Both the position numbers and the translations under genes were made by a program. This document shows, piece by piece, positions 8,722-17,217 of a DNA stretch of 64,000 bases (within the stretch, counting starts at the first letter, position 1; every line of letters starts with the position of its first letter). The stretch is from Treponema sp. (GTDB lineage: Bacteria; Spirochaetota; Spirochaetia; Treponematales; Treponemataceae), in NCBI GenBank assembly GCA_022510845.1, contig JAFLSR010000004.1, forward strand, positions 1 through 64,000. The letters run 5' to 3'. Under the pieces are notes generated by a model. The model had not been told where the DNA came from. It saw nothing but the letters and a program-made list of their open reading frames with translations, and made no database searches.

Positions 8722-10047
8722 GTGGAATATCTGGGACTAAAAGACAAGGTTTTGCCGCACAACTTGGAGGCTGAACAGGCAGTCTTGGGCGCGTTCCTGC
8801 TTGACTGGGACGCGCTCAGTGACAATGTTTCGACCTTGCAAGGCGACCGTTTCTATTCATATCAAAATCGTCTCATTTTTGAAACTATGGTTTCGCTTTT
8901 CAATCAGAACATCCACGGCGATGCCTTGACTTTGATAAGCGAGCTGACAAAAATCGGAAAGTTGCAAGAGGCGGGCGGGGCGGCATACATTGCTGCGCTC
9001 ACGGACACCGTTCCCACGAGCGCGAACATTGACTACTACGTGAAAATCGTGCTCGACCTTGCCACGCGTCGCGACCTGATAAAAATTGGCGAGGAAATCA
9101 AGGCGGACAGTTCAGACTTTTCCCGCGAAAGCCGCCACATCATCGAGGACACCGAAAAGAAAATTTTCAGCCTTTCCGAGCGCAACGAAACTGTCAAAAT
9201 CCATGACGCAAAAACGCTCATGGATGAAGGCCTGCTATTGATTGAGGCGCGATTCAATCAGCAGGGATTTTCGGGAATCGAAAGCGGCTTCGGAAAACTC
9301 GACACTATGACGAGCGGATTTCAGAATTCGGAATTCATCATAATCGGCGCGCGCCCTTCAATCGGAAAGACAGCGATGGCGTTGTCAATGATGGAACACC
9401 TTTGCGTTGGAGAAAAAATTCCATGCGGTTTCTTTTCGCTCGAAATGTCGCATCACATGATTGCCCAGCGTCTTTTGAGCATGGAAAGCAATGTTTCGGG
9501 TGGAAAACTCCGAAACGGAGTGTTTTCGATGGCGGATTTCCAAAAACTTCAGGATGCGGCGGGCAGGATTTACAATGCTCCGCTTTACATTGTGGATCAG
9601 CCGAATATGCAACTTTTGGATGTGCGCGCAATGTCCCGAAGGCTCGTCGTTGACAAAAAAGTAAAAATCATTTTCATCGATTACATAGGACTTGTTTCCA
9701 CCGAAAATTCTTCCGCTCCGGTGTACGAACAGCAGTCGGAAGTTTCCCGCTCGTTAAAAGCCCTGGCGCGCGAATTGGACATTCCGGTTGTCGCTTTGTG
9801 CCAAGTTGCGCGGGACGCTGAGGGCAACGAGCCGAATTTGGCGCAGTTGCGAGGCTCGGGTTCAATCGAACAGGACGCGGACGTTGTGATGTTCTTGCAC
9901 CGCGAGCGCGAGCGCACCGAAGAGCCAACGCAGGAAGCAAAACTGATTGTCGCAAAGCAGCGAAACGGCCCTACGGGAAAAGTCAAGTTGATGTACCTTC
10001 CTTCATACACGAAATTCGTGAATGCAACGGAAGATAACGAAGACTGA
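8722..10047 (+). CDS. dnaB: Replicative DNA helicase DnaB
   Basis: Hexameric 5'-3' helicase of the replication fork. The 441-residue protein has the N-terminal domain (PHNLEAEQAVLG at about 12-23), the linker, and the RecA-like motor with Walker A GARPSIGKT (about 209-217), Walker B IIFIDYIGL and the C-terminal QLRGSGSIEQDADVV motif. No intein is present. Start is GTG 8722, with AAGGA 17 nt upstream overlapping the rplI stop. Last gene of the operon, ended by the hairpin at 10250. Confidence 0.97.
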   Translation: MEYLGLKDKVLPHNLEAEQAVLGAFLLDWDALSDNVSTLQGDRFYSYQNRLIFETMVSLFNQNIHGDALTLISELTKIGKLQEAGGAAYIAALTDTVPTSANIDYYVKIVLDLATRRDLIKIGEEIKADSSDFSRESRHIIEDTEKKIFSLSERNETVKIHDAKTLMDEGLLLIEARFNQQGFSGIESGFGKLDTMTSGFQNSEFIIIGARPSIGKTAMALSMMEHLCVGEKIPCGFFSLEMSHHMIAQRLLSMESNVSGGKLRNGVFSMADFQKLQDAAGRIYNAPLYIVDQPNMQLLDVRAMSRRLVVDKKVKIIFIDYIGLVSTENSSAPVYEQQSEVSRSLKALARELDIPVVALCQVARDAEGNEPNLAQLRGSGSIEQDADVVMFLHRERERTEEPTQEAKLIVAKQRNGPTGKVKLMYLPSYTKFVNATEDNED

Positions 10048-10249
10048 ATTTGCTTTTCAGAATTCCTCTGTCAATAAAAAGAATCGGATTGCATAAAACC
10101 CTGTGTGGACGCGAATTTTTCTTTTCTCAAATCGACATCGCAGGAAGTTTCAACTTCCGAGAATGTGAGTTCGTCCGTGCGAGGGGAACTCGCAAACAAG
10201 CGCGTTTATAAAAATTATGTTTTTGAAAATTTATCAGGTGTAAAAAAGG

Positions 10250-10282
10250 ACTGCGGCGCGTTTATGCGCCGCAGTTATTTTT
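10250..10282. terminator. Bidirectional terminator between dnaB and the P83/100 gene
   Basis: Perfect 10-bp stem ACTGCGGCGC / GCGCCGCAGT (10250-10259, 10266-10275) with a 6-nt loop. TATTTTTG follows on the plus strand and a run of T follows on the minus strand (10248-10243), so it can stop transcription from both converging genes. The upstream stretch 10048-10249 holds no gene I recognise. Confidence 0.9.
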
Positions 10283-10293
10283 GATTTTTGGAA

Positions 10294-11970
10294 TTATTTT
10301 GTGAGGTTTTTGAGCGTTCCTGACACCGCCTCCACTATCTGCTTTGTGGTGACCGTGAGTTCTGTCGTGTCGAGCACGAGCGGCTGTCCTGCCACATCTG
10401 TTACCATGTAGCCTGCCGTGGTTTTTACTATCGGCGAATTCGGACTTACTGGAACCGGGCTTTTTTTGAGCAGTTTCAAGTTCGCATCGTATTTTGCCGT
10501 AAAGCACGCGATTTTGTCTTTTACTATGACAAGGTAGTTGCTTCCGTCTTGAACGAGGACAGAATTGTCAGAAAGAGTCTCTTCACTTTCGTTGGTGATT
10601 TCGAGAGACTTTTCGTCAATGAACACCAGTTTGACCGCCCCGTTTCCGGAATTCGCGCCCGCGACGGCGATAAATCCGCCTCCAACTTTGAACGCAACGC
10701 GGTTTTTGATTACATTCACTTCCGATTTTTGCAGGATTGTGCCGTCCTTTGTGTTAACTTTGACGATGGCAGAATCCATGCTGTTCGCGCTTGCGAGACT
10801 GAGTCCGTATACGCTCGGGGCGTTGGAAGCGGCTTCTTCGGCATTTTCTACGGCTTCCTGGTCCTGCGCTATCGATTTTCGCTCTTCCTGCGCTTCTGCC
10901 TGCTTTTTGTCTGCCACAGCCTGCTGGTCAGAAGCGGATTGTTTTGCGTCATTGGCCTTCTGCTGTGCGTCGTCGGCTTTCTGTTGGGCATCGTCAGCCT
11001 TTTTCTGAGCGTCATCTTCGGCCTTTTTTGCCTGGTCTGCTTCTTTTTGCGCTTGCTGAGCATCCTTTTGAGCCTGCTTGTCATCTGGATTTTCGTCGGC
11101 CTTTTTCTGAGCGTCATCGGCCTTTTTCTGGGCTTGCTGCGCCTCTTCTTTCTTTTTGTCCGCTTCTTTCTGCGCTTGGTCCGCCTTTTGCTGCTGCTCG
11201 TTCGCCTTGCGCTGTTCTTCGGCGGCTTCTTTCTGCGCTTCCTGCGCCTTTTCGCTAGCGTTCTCCGCCTCGCGTTCCTTTATGTCAACCATGTCTTTGC
11301 GGGCATCGATGTTCTTGTCGTCATCTTCCTGCATCGAACTAATCACGTCGCGGTCGCTGATGACGCTCGTGTCCACAGTGGAAAGTCCGCCCGAAACATC
11401 GCTGATTGGGATTACGATTTGCGAGTTGCCCGGCCATTCGCTGTAGCGCGTGGAAAGACCCGCGCGGCTTGCGGTGAGGTTGTTCGTAACGATTTCCTTG
11501 TATTTTGACCTAAAGGCGTCCATGTTCTGGCGGTATACCGCGTTGTATACTGTTATGAACGTCGCGATTGTCTGCGCGTCGTTTTCCGAATAATTGTATG
11601 CGGCGGAAAGGTAGCCCGCTATGATGTGGCGCAGATTTCGAATGTGGTCTACGGCGGCATCCGCTCCAAGTACGAGTATGTCCGCGTCGAGTTTTTCTGC
11701 TACGGAATTGTCGATGGCGTGGATTACGTAATATTTCGCGTTGTTTCCGACTGTCCTCTGCGAATTCGGCGCGGATGCGATGCTGCTTCCAAGCCCGCGT
11801 CCGATTTGCTTGATTTGATCCAACGTGTCAACCGTTGCGTGCGGTCCTGTGTAGTTTTCAAAGACGATCGTCTGGTTTACGGAACGGATTTCGTCCTCGT
11901 CAACCCCGATCGCGAAAATCGAAGCTGCAGCGAAAATTGCCGCGGCCATTGCGACTGAAATCTTTCTCAT
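10294..11970 (-). CDS. P83/100 family antigen-like exported protein
   Basis: Resembles the Borrelia/Treponema P83/100 family: a secreted or periplasmic protein of unknown function. The 558-residue product has an N-terminal signal peptide (MRKISVAMAAAIFAAASIF, likely cut near residue 22), a globular N-terminal domain to about 215, a long Lys/Gln/Ala/Glu coiled coil at about 230-380 (see repeat entry), and a C-terminal domain with beta-rich segments. The start is ATG 11970 behind TGAGGG; an in-frame upstream codon at 11997 would spoil the signal peptide. It has its own promoter, which overlaps the end of the preceding gene. Confidence 0.8.
   Translation of the reverse strand: MRKISVAMAAAIFAAASIFAIGVDEDEIRSVNQTIVFENYTGPHATVDTLDQIKQIGRGLGSSIASAPNSQRTVGNNAKYYVIHAIDNSVAEKLDADILVLGADAAVDHIRNLRHIIAGYLSAAYNYSENDAQTIATFITVYNAVYRQNMDAFRSKYKEIVTNNLTASRAGLSTRYSEWPGNSQIVIPISDVSGGLSTVDTSVISDRDVISSMQEDDDKNIDARKDMVDIKEREAENASEKAQEAQKEAAEEQRKANEQQQKADQAQKEADKKKEEAQQAQKKADDAQKKADENPDDKQAQKDAQQAQKEADQAKKAEDDAQKKADDAQQKADDAQQKANDAKQSASDQQAVADKKQAEAQEERKSIAQDQEAVENAEEAASNAPSVYGLSLASANSMDSAIVKVNTKDGTILQKSEVNVIKNRVAFKVGGGFIAVAGANSGNGAVKLVFIDEKSLEITNESEETLSDNSVLVQDGSNYLVIVKDKIACFTAKYDANLKLLKKSPVPVSPNSPIVKTTAGYMVTDVAGQPLVLDTTELTVTTKQIVEAVSGTLKNLTK
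10830..11281 (-). repeat. Degenerate coiled-coil coding repeat in the P83/100 gene
   Basis: About 150 codons made of short variants of the 7-residue phrase AQKKADD / AQQKADD / AQKEADQ. Nucleotide copies are similar enough to allow slippage or recombination, so copy number may vary between strains. The heptad spacing predicts a long helical rod. Confidence 0.75.
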
Positions 11971-12026
11971 ATTTCCCTCAATTTGTTTTTTTGTCACAGA
12001 CGTGATTGCACGAATGCGATTTGAAT

Positions 12027-12055
12027 ATTATATCATTATAAATCGATTTCTGCAA
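12027..12055 (-). promoter_or_regulatory. Promoter of the P83/100 gene
   Basis: Minus strand TTGCAG (12055-12050), 17-bp spacer, TATAAT (12032-12027) preceded by TGA. The -35 overlaps the last codons of the upstream beta-propeller gene. The leader is about 50 nt. Confidence 0.7.
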
Positions 12056-13829
12056 GTTTTTCGTAGACATTTCTCGCGCTTTTTTTTGTGGACTGGCTGT
12101 ATTGGGGCAGGAACAAATTCGAAATGATGGCGCGTCCTTTTTTGTAGAGGGCGGGGCGGCCCATGAATCGGCATATCGAATAGAGGCTCTCGCAGCATTC
12201 GGCGATGAGCTTTTCCTGCTTCGGGCTTGACTTTTTTATCAGCTGTTCGATTGCGCCGATTATCAGAAGGTCGGGGTCGTATCCGAATTCCTGCACAGAC
12301 TTGAGCGCAGCACGCAGGACTGTGGCGTCATTTTCTAAGCCGAGCACGCGCGCGAGGATGTTCGAAGCGTCCCTCGTTCCGAATGTGCCTAGCATCGAAA
12401 TCACTGCCACCTGGTCGTCAAGGCTGAACTCCGCTGGCGTTTCTTCTGCGCCGCGCTGCGAAGGCGCGTTCTTGCTTGTCCGCTGCGTAAAATATTCTGC
12501 CATGACGAACTGCGCGTCTTTCCAGAATTTTTTTTCTTCCGAAGCGTAGTCGCCCGAAAGCAGCGCATTCTTGCGCGAGGCGGTCGGAGCGCCGCGCATC
12601 CTTGAATAGTCGTTCGGAGTTTCGCTGTAAAATGCTTCGTACCCTGACTTGCTTTTTGGCGCGGAATCCTGCGAGCCGCCTTTGACGATTTTCCAGCCCG
12701 TGATTTTCCATGATTTTGCGACAAACACTGCGACTCCGTTGTGTCCGAAAAGAACGAAGTCGTATGAGTTGCGCCCCGAATTTTTGGGGAAACGAACCGT
12801 TCGGATTTTCTTTCCCGATATGCTGTAGAGCGCGCCCGATGTCGAGTCCGCGACGAAGATTCCGCTCGCCGTGTATTCGACATAGTTTGCCGACTTGATT
12901 TCGGGAATGTCGAACGAACGTATTATGCGAGCCGCGCCCGTGTTCACGATGTGGACCTTTGTTCCTGAAGACGAAGAACTTACCGCCGCGACGAGCACTT
13001 TCGATTCTAGGTTTTCGAATATGGTCGTTGCCGAAAGAGCGAGGTCTTTTATGACCCATTTTGACGATGTGGCGCGGCTTTCTTTTTCCACCGCGCAAAG
13101 TCCGAGAGTTCCGTCCGCGAACGAAAGGAGAGCACCGTCCGGCACGGAGAACGCGGTACGAATCTGGTCTGCGAAAACTATGCGTTCGAGCAATTCGCCG
13201 AACGGAGAAATCCTTGTTCCGACGGTCTTGTCGTTCTCAAGGCCTTCCGCGAAAATCAACACGCTTCCATCGTTCAGTTCCACGGGAGGAAGGTCCTTGC
13301 TTGCCGCAGGAATTTTCGCCGTCCATTTTCGGATTCCGTTCGCACCGAAGCACGCCGCCTCGTCCTGCGCGAAAACGAAGATTCTTCCGTCGCGTCCGAA
13401 AAGCGGGGCTGCCGCGGCCTGCAATCCCGTTTCAGCCGTCCAAAGCACAACGCCGCTTGGGTTGACCAAGGCGAGCCGCTTGTTTTTTAGCGTCACCGCA
13501 AGGAAGTCGTTTTCCGAAGCCGAGATGAATTTTTCTGGCGCGGACGGAATCGACTTTTGCCAAAGCACTACGCCTTCTTCCGAAAACGCCGTTATCATTC
13601 GTCCGTCCGTGGATGCCGCCCATCCGTAGGAAGTGCGAACCGGCTCTACAAGCGCGCGTCCGCTTATCACCGAAAGCCATTCGTAGGGCACTTTTTCCAA
13701 GTCGAGGTCGCCCATCACGCTTTTGGTCTCTTCCTGCGCGTCCTGCAAGTTCGCGTCCGCGCCAAAGACGGCGTTCGTTGCGATGAGAAATAAAATCAAG
13801 AAATATACTGAAATTGTATTATATTTCAT
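12036..13829 (-). CDS. Exported PQQ-like beta-propeller protein with helical C-terminal domain
   Basis: Function unknown. The 597-residue protein has an N-terminal signal peptide (hydrophobic at about 7-22, ending AVFGA) and repeated blade-like strands of the type VLWQKSI, VLWTAET, GIRKWTAK typical of PQQ-like propellers up to about residue 380. The C-terminal third (about 430-597) is helical with HEAT-like pairs and no propeller signature. No active-site residues are evident; a scaffold or envelope-assembly role is plausible but inferred. It lies 9 bp after the rlmD-like gene and is probably co-transcribed with it. Confidence 0.7.
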   Translation of the reverse strand: MKYNTISVYFLILFLIATNAVFGADANLQDAQEETKSVMGDLDLEKVPYEWLSVISGRALVEPVRTSYGWAASTDGRMITAFSEEGVVLWQKSIPSAPEKFISASENDFLAVTLKNKRLALVNPSGVVLWTAETGLQAAAAPLFGRDGRIFVFAQDEAACFGANGIRKWTAKIPAASKDLPPVELNDGSVLIFAEGLENDKTVGTRISPFGELLERIVFADQIRTAFSVPDGALLSFADGTLGLCAVEKESRATSSKWVIKDLALSATTIFENLESKVLVAAVSSSSSGTKVHIVNTGAARIIRSFDIPEIKSANYVEYTASGIFVADSTSGALYSISGKKIRTVRFPKNSGRNSYDFVLFGHNGVAVFVAKSWKITGWKIVKGGSQDSAPKSKSGYEAFYSETPNDYSRMRGAPTASRKNALLSGDYASEEKKFWKDAQFVMAEYFTQRTSKNAPSQRGAEETPAEFSLDDQVAVISMLGTFGTRDASNILARVLGLENDATVLRAALKSVQEFGYDPDLLIIGAIEQLIKKSSPKQEKLIAECCESLYSICRFMGRPALYKKGRAIISNLFLPQYSQSTKKSARNVYEKLAEIDL

Positions 13830-13838
13830 ATTTATTGC

Positions 13839-15047
13839 CTAGTTTTTCATACAAATTAAGAAAGTTTCTATATGACTCGTCTGCGGATAAAAATCTAGAA
13901 GCCACGCTTCCTCCACAATATAACCGCTTTCCGACAATTTTGCAACATCTCGCGCCTGGGTTGCCGTGTCGCAGGAAAGGTAGGCGATTTTTGGGATGCC
14001 GCTTTCGCAAAGCCATTCGACAACTTCTTTTTCCATTCCGCTTCTCGGTGGGTCTGCGAAAACCGTGTCGAACGCGCCATGCTGCCTTGAAAAAATTCCG
14101 GCGTGGCTTTTTGCGAATTCCGCTCCGCTCACGGCAAAGGTCGAGTGGGGAATGCCTGCCATGTTCTGTTCGGCAAAAACTACCGCGCCCTTGTTGTGTT
14201 CCACCATCGTGACGTGGGAAAAATTTTCTGCGAGAAAAACCGAAAAAGTTCCGCAGCCGGAATATAAGTCGAGGACGCGGCTTCCTGAAATTTTTGAAAT
14301 TATTTTCGGAACGGCAAGTTCAAGCATTCCGACATTGGACTGGAAAAATCCTTTTGCGTCAAAGGCGATTTTTTTTCCGCAGAGGCGTAATTCCACGGGG
14401 TGCGATGCGCTTTGCGAAGTTCCTTGTTTCGCGCGGACTTTTTCTTTGCGCGCATCGTTGAACCTTTCTTTCCGGGAATTCTTTTCCGAGAAAATTTCTG
14501 CCACCGTGAGATTCGGCTCTGCGCGCTCGCTTCCGAAAACCATCGCCCTGTTTTTCGGGCGACGTTCAATCGGAGTGCGCGAAAGCCATTCGTTTATTTC
14601 GGGGGCGGCTACAGGGCATTGTCCGAGTTGGATGACGTTGTTTGTGCCGCGCTCGCGCAGGCCGCCCGAAAAAAATTCCATGCGGTTTCTGTAGCCGAGC
14701 GGATTTTTTGAAAGGATTTGCATTGGCGGAATCGGCACTTGCGCGCGTTTGAAAATGTCTTCGCAGACCTGCTTTTTCATTTCCAGTTGGAAAGCGTAGT
14801 CTGCGTGCATCAAGTTGCAGCCGCCGCAGTTTTGGTAGAGCGGGCAGTAGGGCGCGGTTCTTCGCGGAGACGGCTCCAAGATTTCTGTGATTCGAACTTC
14901 TTCCCAGTCGCACTTTGACTTTACTGTTTCCACGCGAAGTTTTTCTCCCGGGAGCGCGAACGGAACGAACACTGTTTTTCCGTCAATTTTTCCAAAAGAT
15001 TTTCCCCCAAAAGTCATTTTCTGTGTTATAATATCGTGTGTAGCCAT
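13839..15047 (-). CDS. rlmD: 23S rRNA (uracil-5-)-methyltransferase, RumA/RlmD type
   Basis: SAM-dependent methyltransferase making m5U in 23S rRNA (or tRNA). The 402-residue protein has an N-terminal TRAM domain (about 1-58), a [4Fe-4S] cysteine set CPLYQNCGGC (C68, C74, C77; a fourth Cys near 147), the SAM site YSGCGTFSVF, FADPPRSGMEKE, and the catalytic Cys in YLSCDTATQARD near 361. The exact target (U1939, U747 or tRNA U54) cannot be told by eye. ATG 15047 lies 8 nt from a -10 box and has no Shine-Dalgarno, so the mRNA is probably leaderless. Confidence 0.88.
   Translation of the reverse strand: MATHDIITQKMTFGGKSFGKIDGKTVFVPFALPGEKLRVETVKSKCDWEEVRITEILEPSPRRTAPYCPLYQNCGGCNLMHADYAFQLEMKKQVCEDIFKRAQVPIPPMQILSKNPLGYRNRMEFFSGGLRERGTNNVIQLGQCPVAAPEINEWLSRTPIERRPKNRAMVFGSERAEPNLTVAEIFSEKNSRKERFNDARKEKVRAKQGTSQSASHPVELRLCGKKIAFDAKGFFQSNVGMLELAVPKIISKISGSRVLDLYSGCGTFSVFLAENFSHVTMVEHNKGAVVFAEQNMAGIPHSTFAVSGAEFAKSHAGIFSRQHGAFDTVFADPPRSGMEKEVVEWLCESGIPKIAYLSCDTATQARDVAKLSESGYIVEEAWLLDFYPQTSHIETFLICMKN
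15027..15032 (+). promoter_or_regulatory. Candidate -10 of the lipase-like gene
   Basis: TATAAT preceded by TGT (extended -10) on the plus strand, lying inside the 5' end of the divergent rlmD-like gene. No good -35 is visible. The leader to ATG 15087 would be about 48 nt, so this promoter and the rlmD promoter face each other and overlap. Confidence 0.5.
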
Positions 15048-15055
15048 CGAAGGCT

Positions 15056-15084
15056 ATCGTAACATTTTTTGCACGGAGTTTCAA
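15056..15084 (-). promoter_or_regulatory. Promoter of the rlmD-like gene
   Basis: Minus strand TTGAAA (15084-15079), 17-bp spacer, TACGAT (15061-15056) preceded by TGT. The start codon is 8 nt beyond the -10. Confidence 0.65.
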
Positions 15085-15086
15085 TT

Positions 15087-16022
15087 ATGACGACGAACAG
15101 TTTTTACCATGCGATGAAGGACGGAACGGAAGTAAGCGTCATGCGGTGGGTTCCGGACGGCGAGATAAAGGGCATCGTCCAGATGAGCCACGGCATGGGC
15201 GAACATGCCGCCCGGTACGACAAGATGGGCACGATTTTTGCGGAACACGGATTTGTTTTTTGTGCGCATGACCACCGCGGGCACGGAAGAACCGCGATTA
15301 AGTCGGTGGACGCGGGCACTGGCGGATTCGGACACCTTGCGGATAAGGACGGCTTCAACAAAGTAGTGAGCGACCTTGAGGAACTAATTTTGAGCCTGAA
15401 GGCGGATTATCCGAACAAGAAGACGTTTTTGATAGGACACTCGTTCGGCTCGTTCGTGGCGCAGGGGTTCATCGAAGAGAGCGGCGACCTGATTGACGGC
15501 GTGGTGCTTTGCGGCACGGCTGGTCCAAGGCTCGGACTTATGCGGATGGCGAAATTCGTTTTCGGCATTTCGAAACTTTTCGGAAAGCGGCATCGCTCGA
15601 AGTTTTGCAGGTGGTGCGTTTTCGGCTCGTACAACAAGCGCATAAAGAATCCGAAGTCTCCGATGGACTGGCTTTCGCGCAACGAATTCAACGTGGAAAT
15701 GTTCAACTCGGATATGTGGTGCGGAATGCTTCCCACCGCGGGCTTCTTCTACGACCTCGTCGATGGCCTTTCTCGGATTCATACCAATGCCGCGATGAAG
15801 CGCGTCCCGCAGAAACTCCCGGTGTACTTCATCTACGGCGAGGAAGACCCGGTTGGCGACTACGGCAAGACAATCGAGCAGCTCGCTTCCGTCTACAAGG
15901 CGAACGGCATGACCGATGTGGAAGTCAAGTCATGGCCCAAGGACAGGCATGAAATCTTCAACGAAGTGGACGGAGACGCCGTCATAGAAGACACCATAAA
16001 GTGGCTTGAAAAACATCTTTGA
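15087..16022 (+). CDS. Monoacylglycerol lipase / lysophospholipase-like hydrolase
   Basis: Alpha/beta hydrolase of the serine hydrolase Hydrolase_4 group, probably cutting monoacylglycerol or lysophospholipid. The 311-residue protein has the oxyanion-side motif SHGMGEHAARY near residue 33, HDHRGHG, the nucleophile elbow GHSFGS (Ser near 118), an Asp in YGEEDPVGD near 253 and the His in DRHEIFNE near 287. No signal peptide, so cytoplasmic. GGAG at 15075-15078 supports ATG 15087 rather than the upstream in-frame TTG. The tail overlaps the pcnB promoter. Physiological substrate is inferred from the family only. Confidence 0.85.
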   Translation: MTTNSFYHAMKDGTEVSVMRWVPDGEIKGIVQMSHGMGEHAARYDKMGTIFAEHGFVFCAHDHRGHGRTAIKSVDAGTGGFGHLADKDGFNKVVSDLEELILSLKADYPNKKTFLIGHSFGSFVAQGFIEESGDLIDGVVLCGTAGPRLGLMRMAKFVFGISKLFGKRHRSKFCRWCVFGSYNKRIKNPKSPMDWLSRNEFNVEMFNSDMWCGMLPTAGFFYDLVDGLSRIHTNAAMKRVPQKLPVYFIYGEEDPVGDYGKTIEQLASVYKANGMTDVEVKSWPKDRHEIFNEVDGDAVIEDTIKWLEKHL

Positions 16023-16035
16023 AATTGGGTATAAT
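16006..16035 (+). promoter_or_regulatory. Promoter of pcnB
   Basis: TTGAAA (16006-16011), 18-bp spacer, TATAAT (16030-16035). GTG start at 16044 is only 8 nt past the -10 and no Shine-Dalgarno is present, which predicts a leaderless mRNA. The -35 lies in the last codons of the upstream hydrolase gene. Confidence 0.7.
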
Positions 16036-16043
16036 GCAACATC

Positions 16044-17207
16044 GTGTTAGTTCGCTACGGAAAAGACAAGGACGGCAGGCCGGTAAAAAAGGCTGTCGTG
16101 TACACAAAAGACGAGCATCGGATTCCAATTGAAAAAATAGACTCTGACGCAATTCGTATAATTGAACGACTCAAGGAAAACGGACATTCCGCTTATTTTG
16201 TCGGAGGGGCGGTGCGCGACCTTTTGGTCGGAAACACGCCCAAAGACTTCGACATCGTGACAGACGCGACTCCCTCAAGGATAAGGCGGCTCTTCCGTTC
16301 GGCAAGAATCATAGGCCGACGCTTCCGCCTTGTCCATGTCGTGGTAGGACCAAAAATCTTCGAAGTGAGCACGTTCCGTTCCACGGTGGAAGGCTCTGTG
16401 GGAAACGACTTCGGCACGATGGACGAGGACGTGATGAGGCGCGATTTCACGCTCAACGCGCTGTACTACGACCCGATTCAGGAGCAGGTGATAGACTATG
16501 TGGGCGGCGTTCGTGACATAAAGAAGGGCGTGATTCGTCCGGTGATTCCCCTAGAAAGGATTTTCGTGGAAGACCCTGTGAGGATGCTTCGCGCCATAAA
16601 ATATTCCGTCATCACGCATTGCTCGATGCAGTGGCAGCTCAGGCACAAGATAAAAAAAAGCGCGGAACTTCTTTCGCCGATTTCGCCAAGCCGTCTCACC
16701 GAAGAAATTTTCAAGATAGTGAATTCGGGACACGCTTTCGACATAGTGAGCGAAGCGTTGGACATGGACGTTTACATGCATCTCCAGCCGGCGGCCTGCG
16801 ACTGCATTGCAAGCGACAAGGAATTTGAAAAGAACTACCTCGCGAACCTCAAAAGGCTCGACGCGCTCAATACCGTGGAAAAAGACGCCCGCCTCGGAAA
16901 GAAACTTGTGTTTTTGGTGAAGGACTTCATGCTTTCGCTCACGGACTGGCAGAAGGAAATCGCCTGTGGCAGCGCGGTGGGCGAGTTGTACGAGATGACT
17001 TGGAACGAAGTGCGCCGTTTCGTCTTGCCGATGAATCCGCCTAGGGTGGAACTTGAATACGCGATAAGGAGCGTCCTGCGTGAAATCGGTTTGAACATAC
17101 GCATGCCCAAATCGCCGCGCCCCGAAAACGCGGAGACGCCTTCCGGCCCGAAAAGACGCAGGCGCAGACATAAAAGGCGTTCTGTGGGCGATGCGCCTTC
17201 AGAATGA
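16044..17207 (+). CDS. pcnB: Poly(A) polymerase / tRNA nucleotidyltransferase family protein (PcnB-like)
   Basis: Adds A residues to RNA 3' ends; class II nucleotidyltransferase. The 387-residue protein has GGAVRDLLVG (about 54-63), the catalytic DFD (D68, D70) in KDFDIVTDATP, and RRDFTLNALYYD near 132, then the helical body. The C-terminus ends in a dense Arg/Lys/His patch (about 368-380), typical of PcnB RNA binding rather than CCA enzymes. A separate CCA-adding enzyme (cca, 40614-42011) is present, which supports the poly(A) polymerase call. GTG start without Shine-Dalgarno. Converges on the P-loop gene with a 10-bp gap. Confidence 0.85.
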   Translation: MLVRYGKDKDGRPVKKAVVYTKDEHRIPIEKIDSDAIRIIERLKENGHSAYFVGGAVRDLLVGNTPKDFDIVTDATPSRIRRLFRSARIIGRRFRLVHVVVGPKIFEVSTFRSTVEGSVGNDFGTMDEDVMRRDFTLNALYYDPIQEQVIDYVGGVRDIKKGVIRPVIPLERIFVEDPVRMLRAIKYSVITHCSMQWQLRHKIKKSAELLSPISPSRLTEEIFKIVNSGHAFDIVSEALDMDVYMHLQPAACDCIASDKEFEKNYLANLKRLDALNTVEKDARLGKKLVFLVKDFMLSLTDWQKEIACGSAVGELYEMTWNEVRRFVLPMNPPRVELEYAIRSVLREIGLNIRMPKSPRPENAETPSGPKRRRRRHKRRSVGDAPSE

Positions 17208-17217
17208 AACGCGGCGT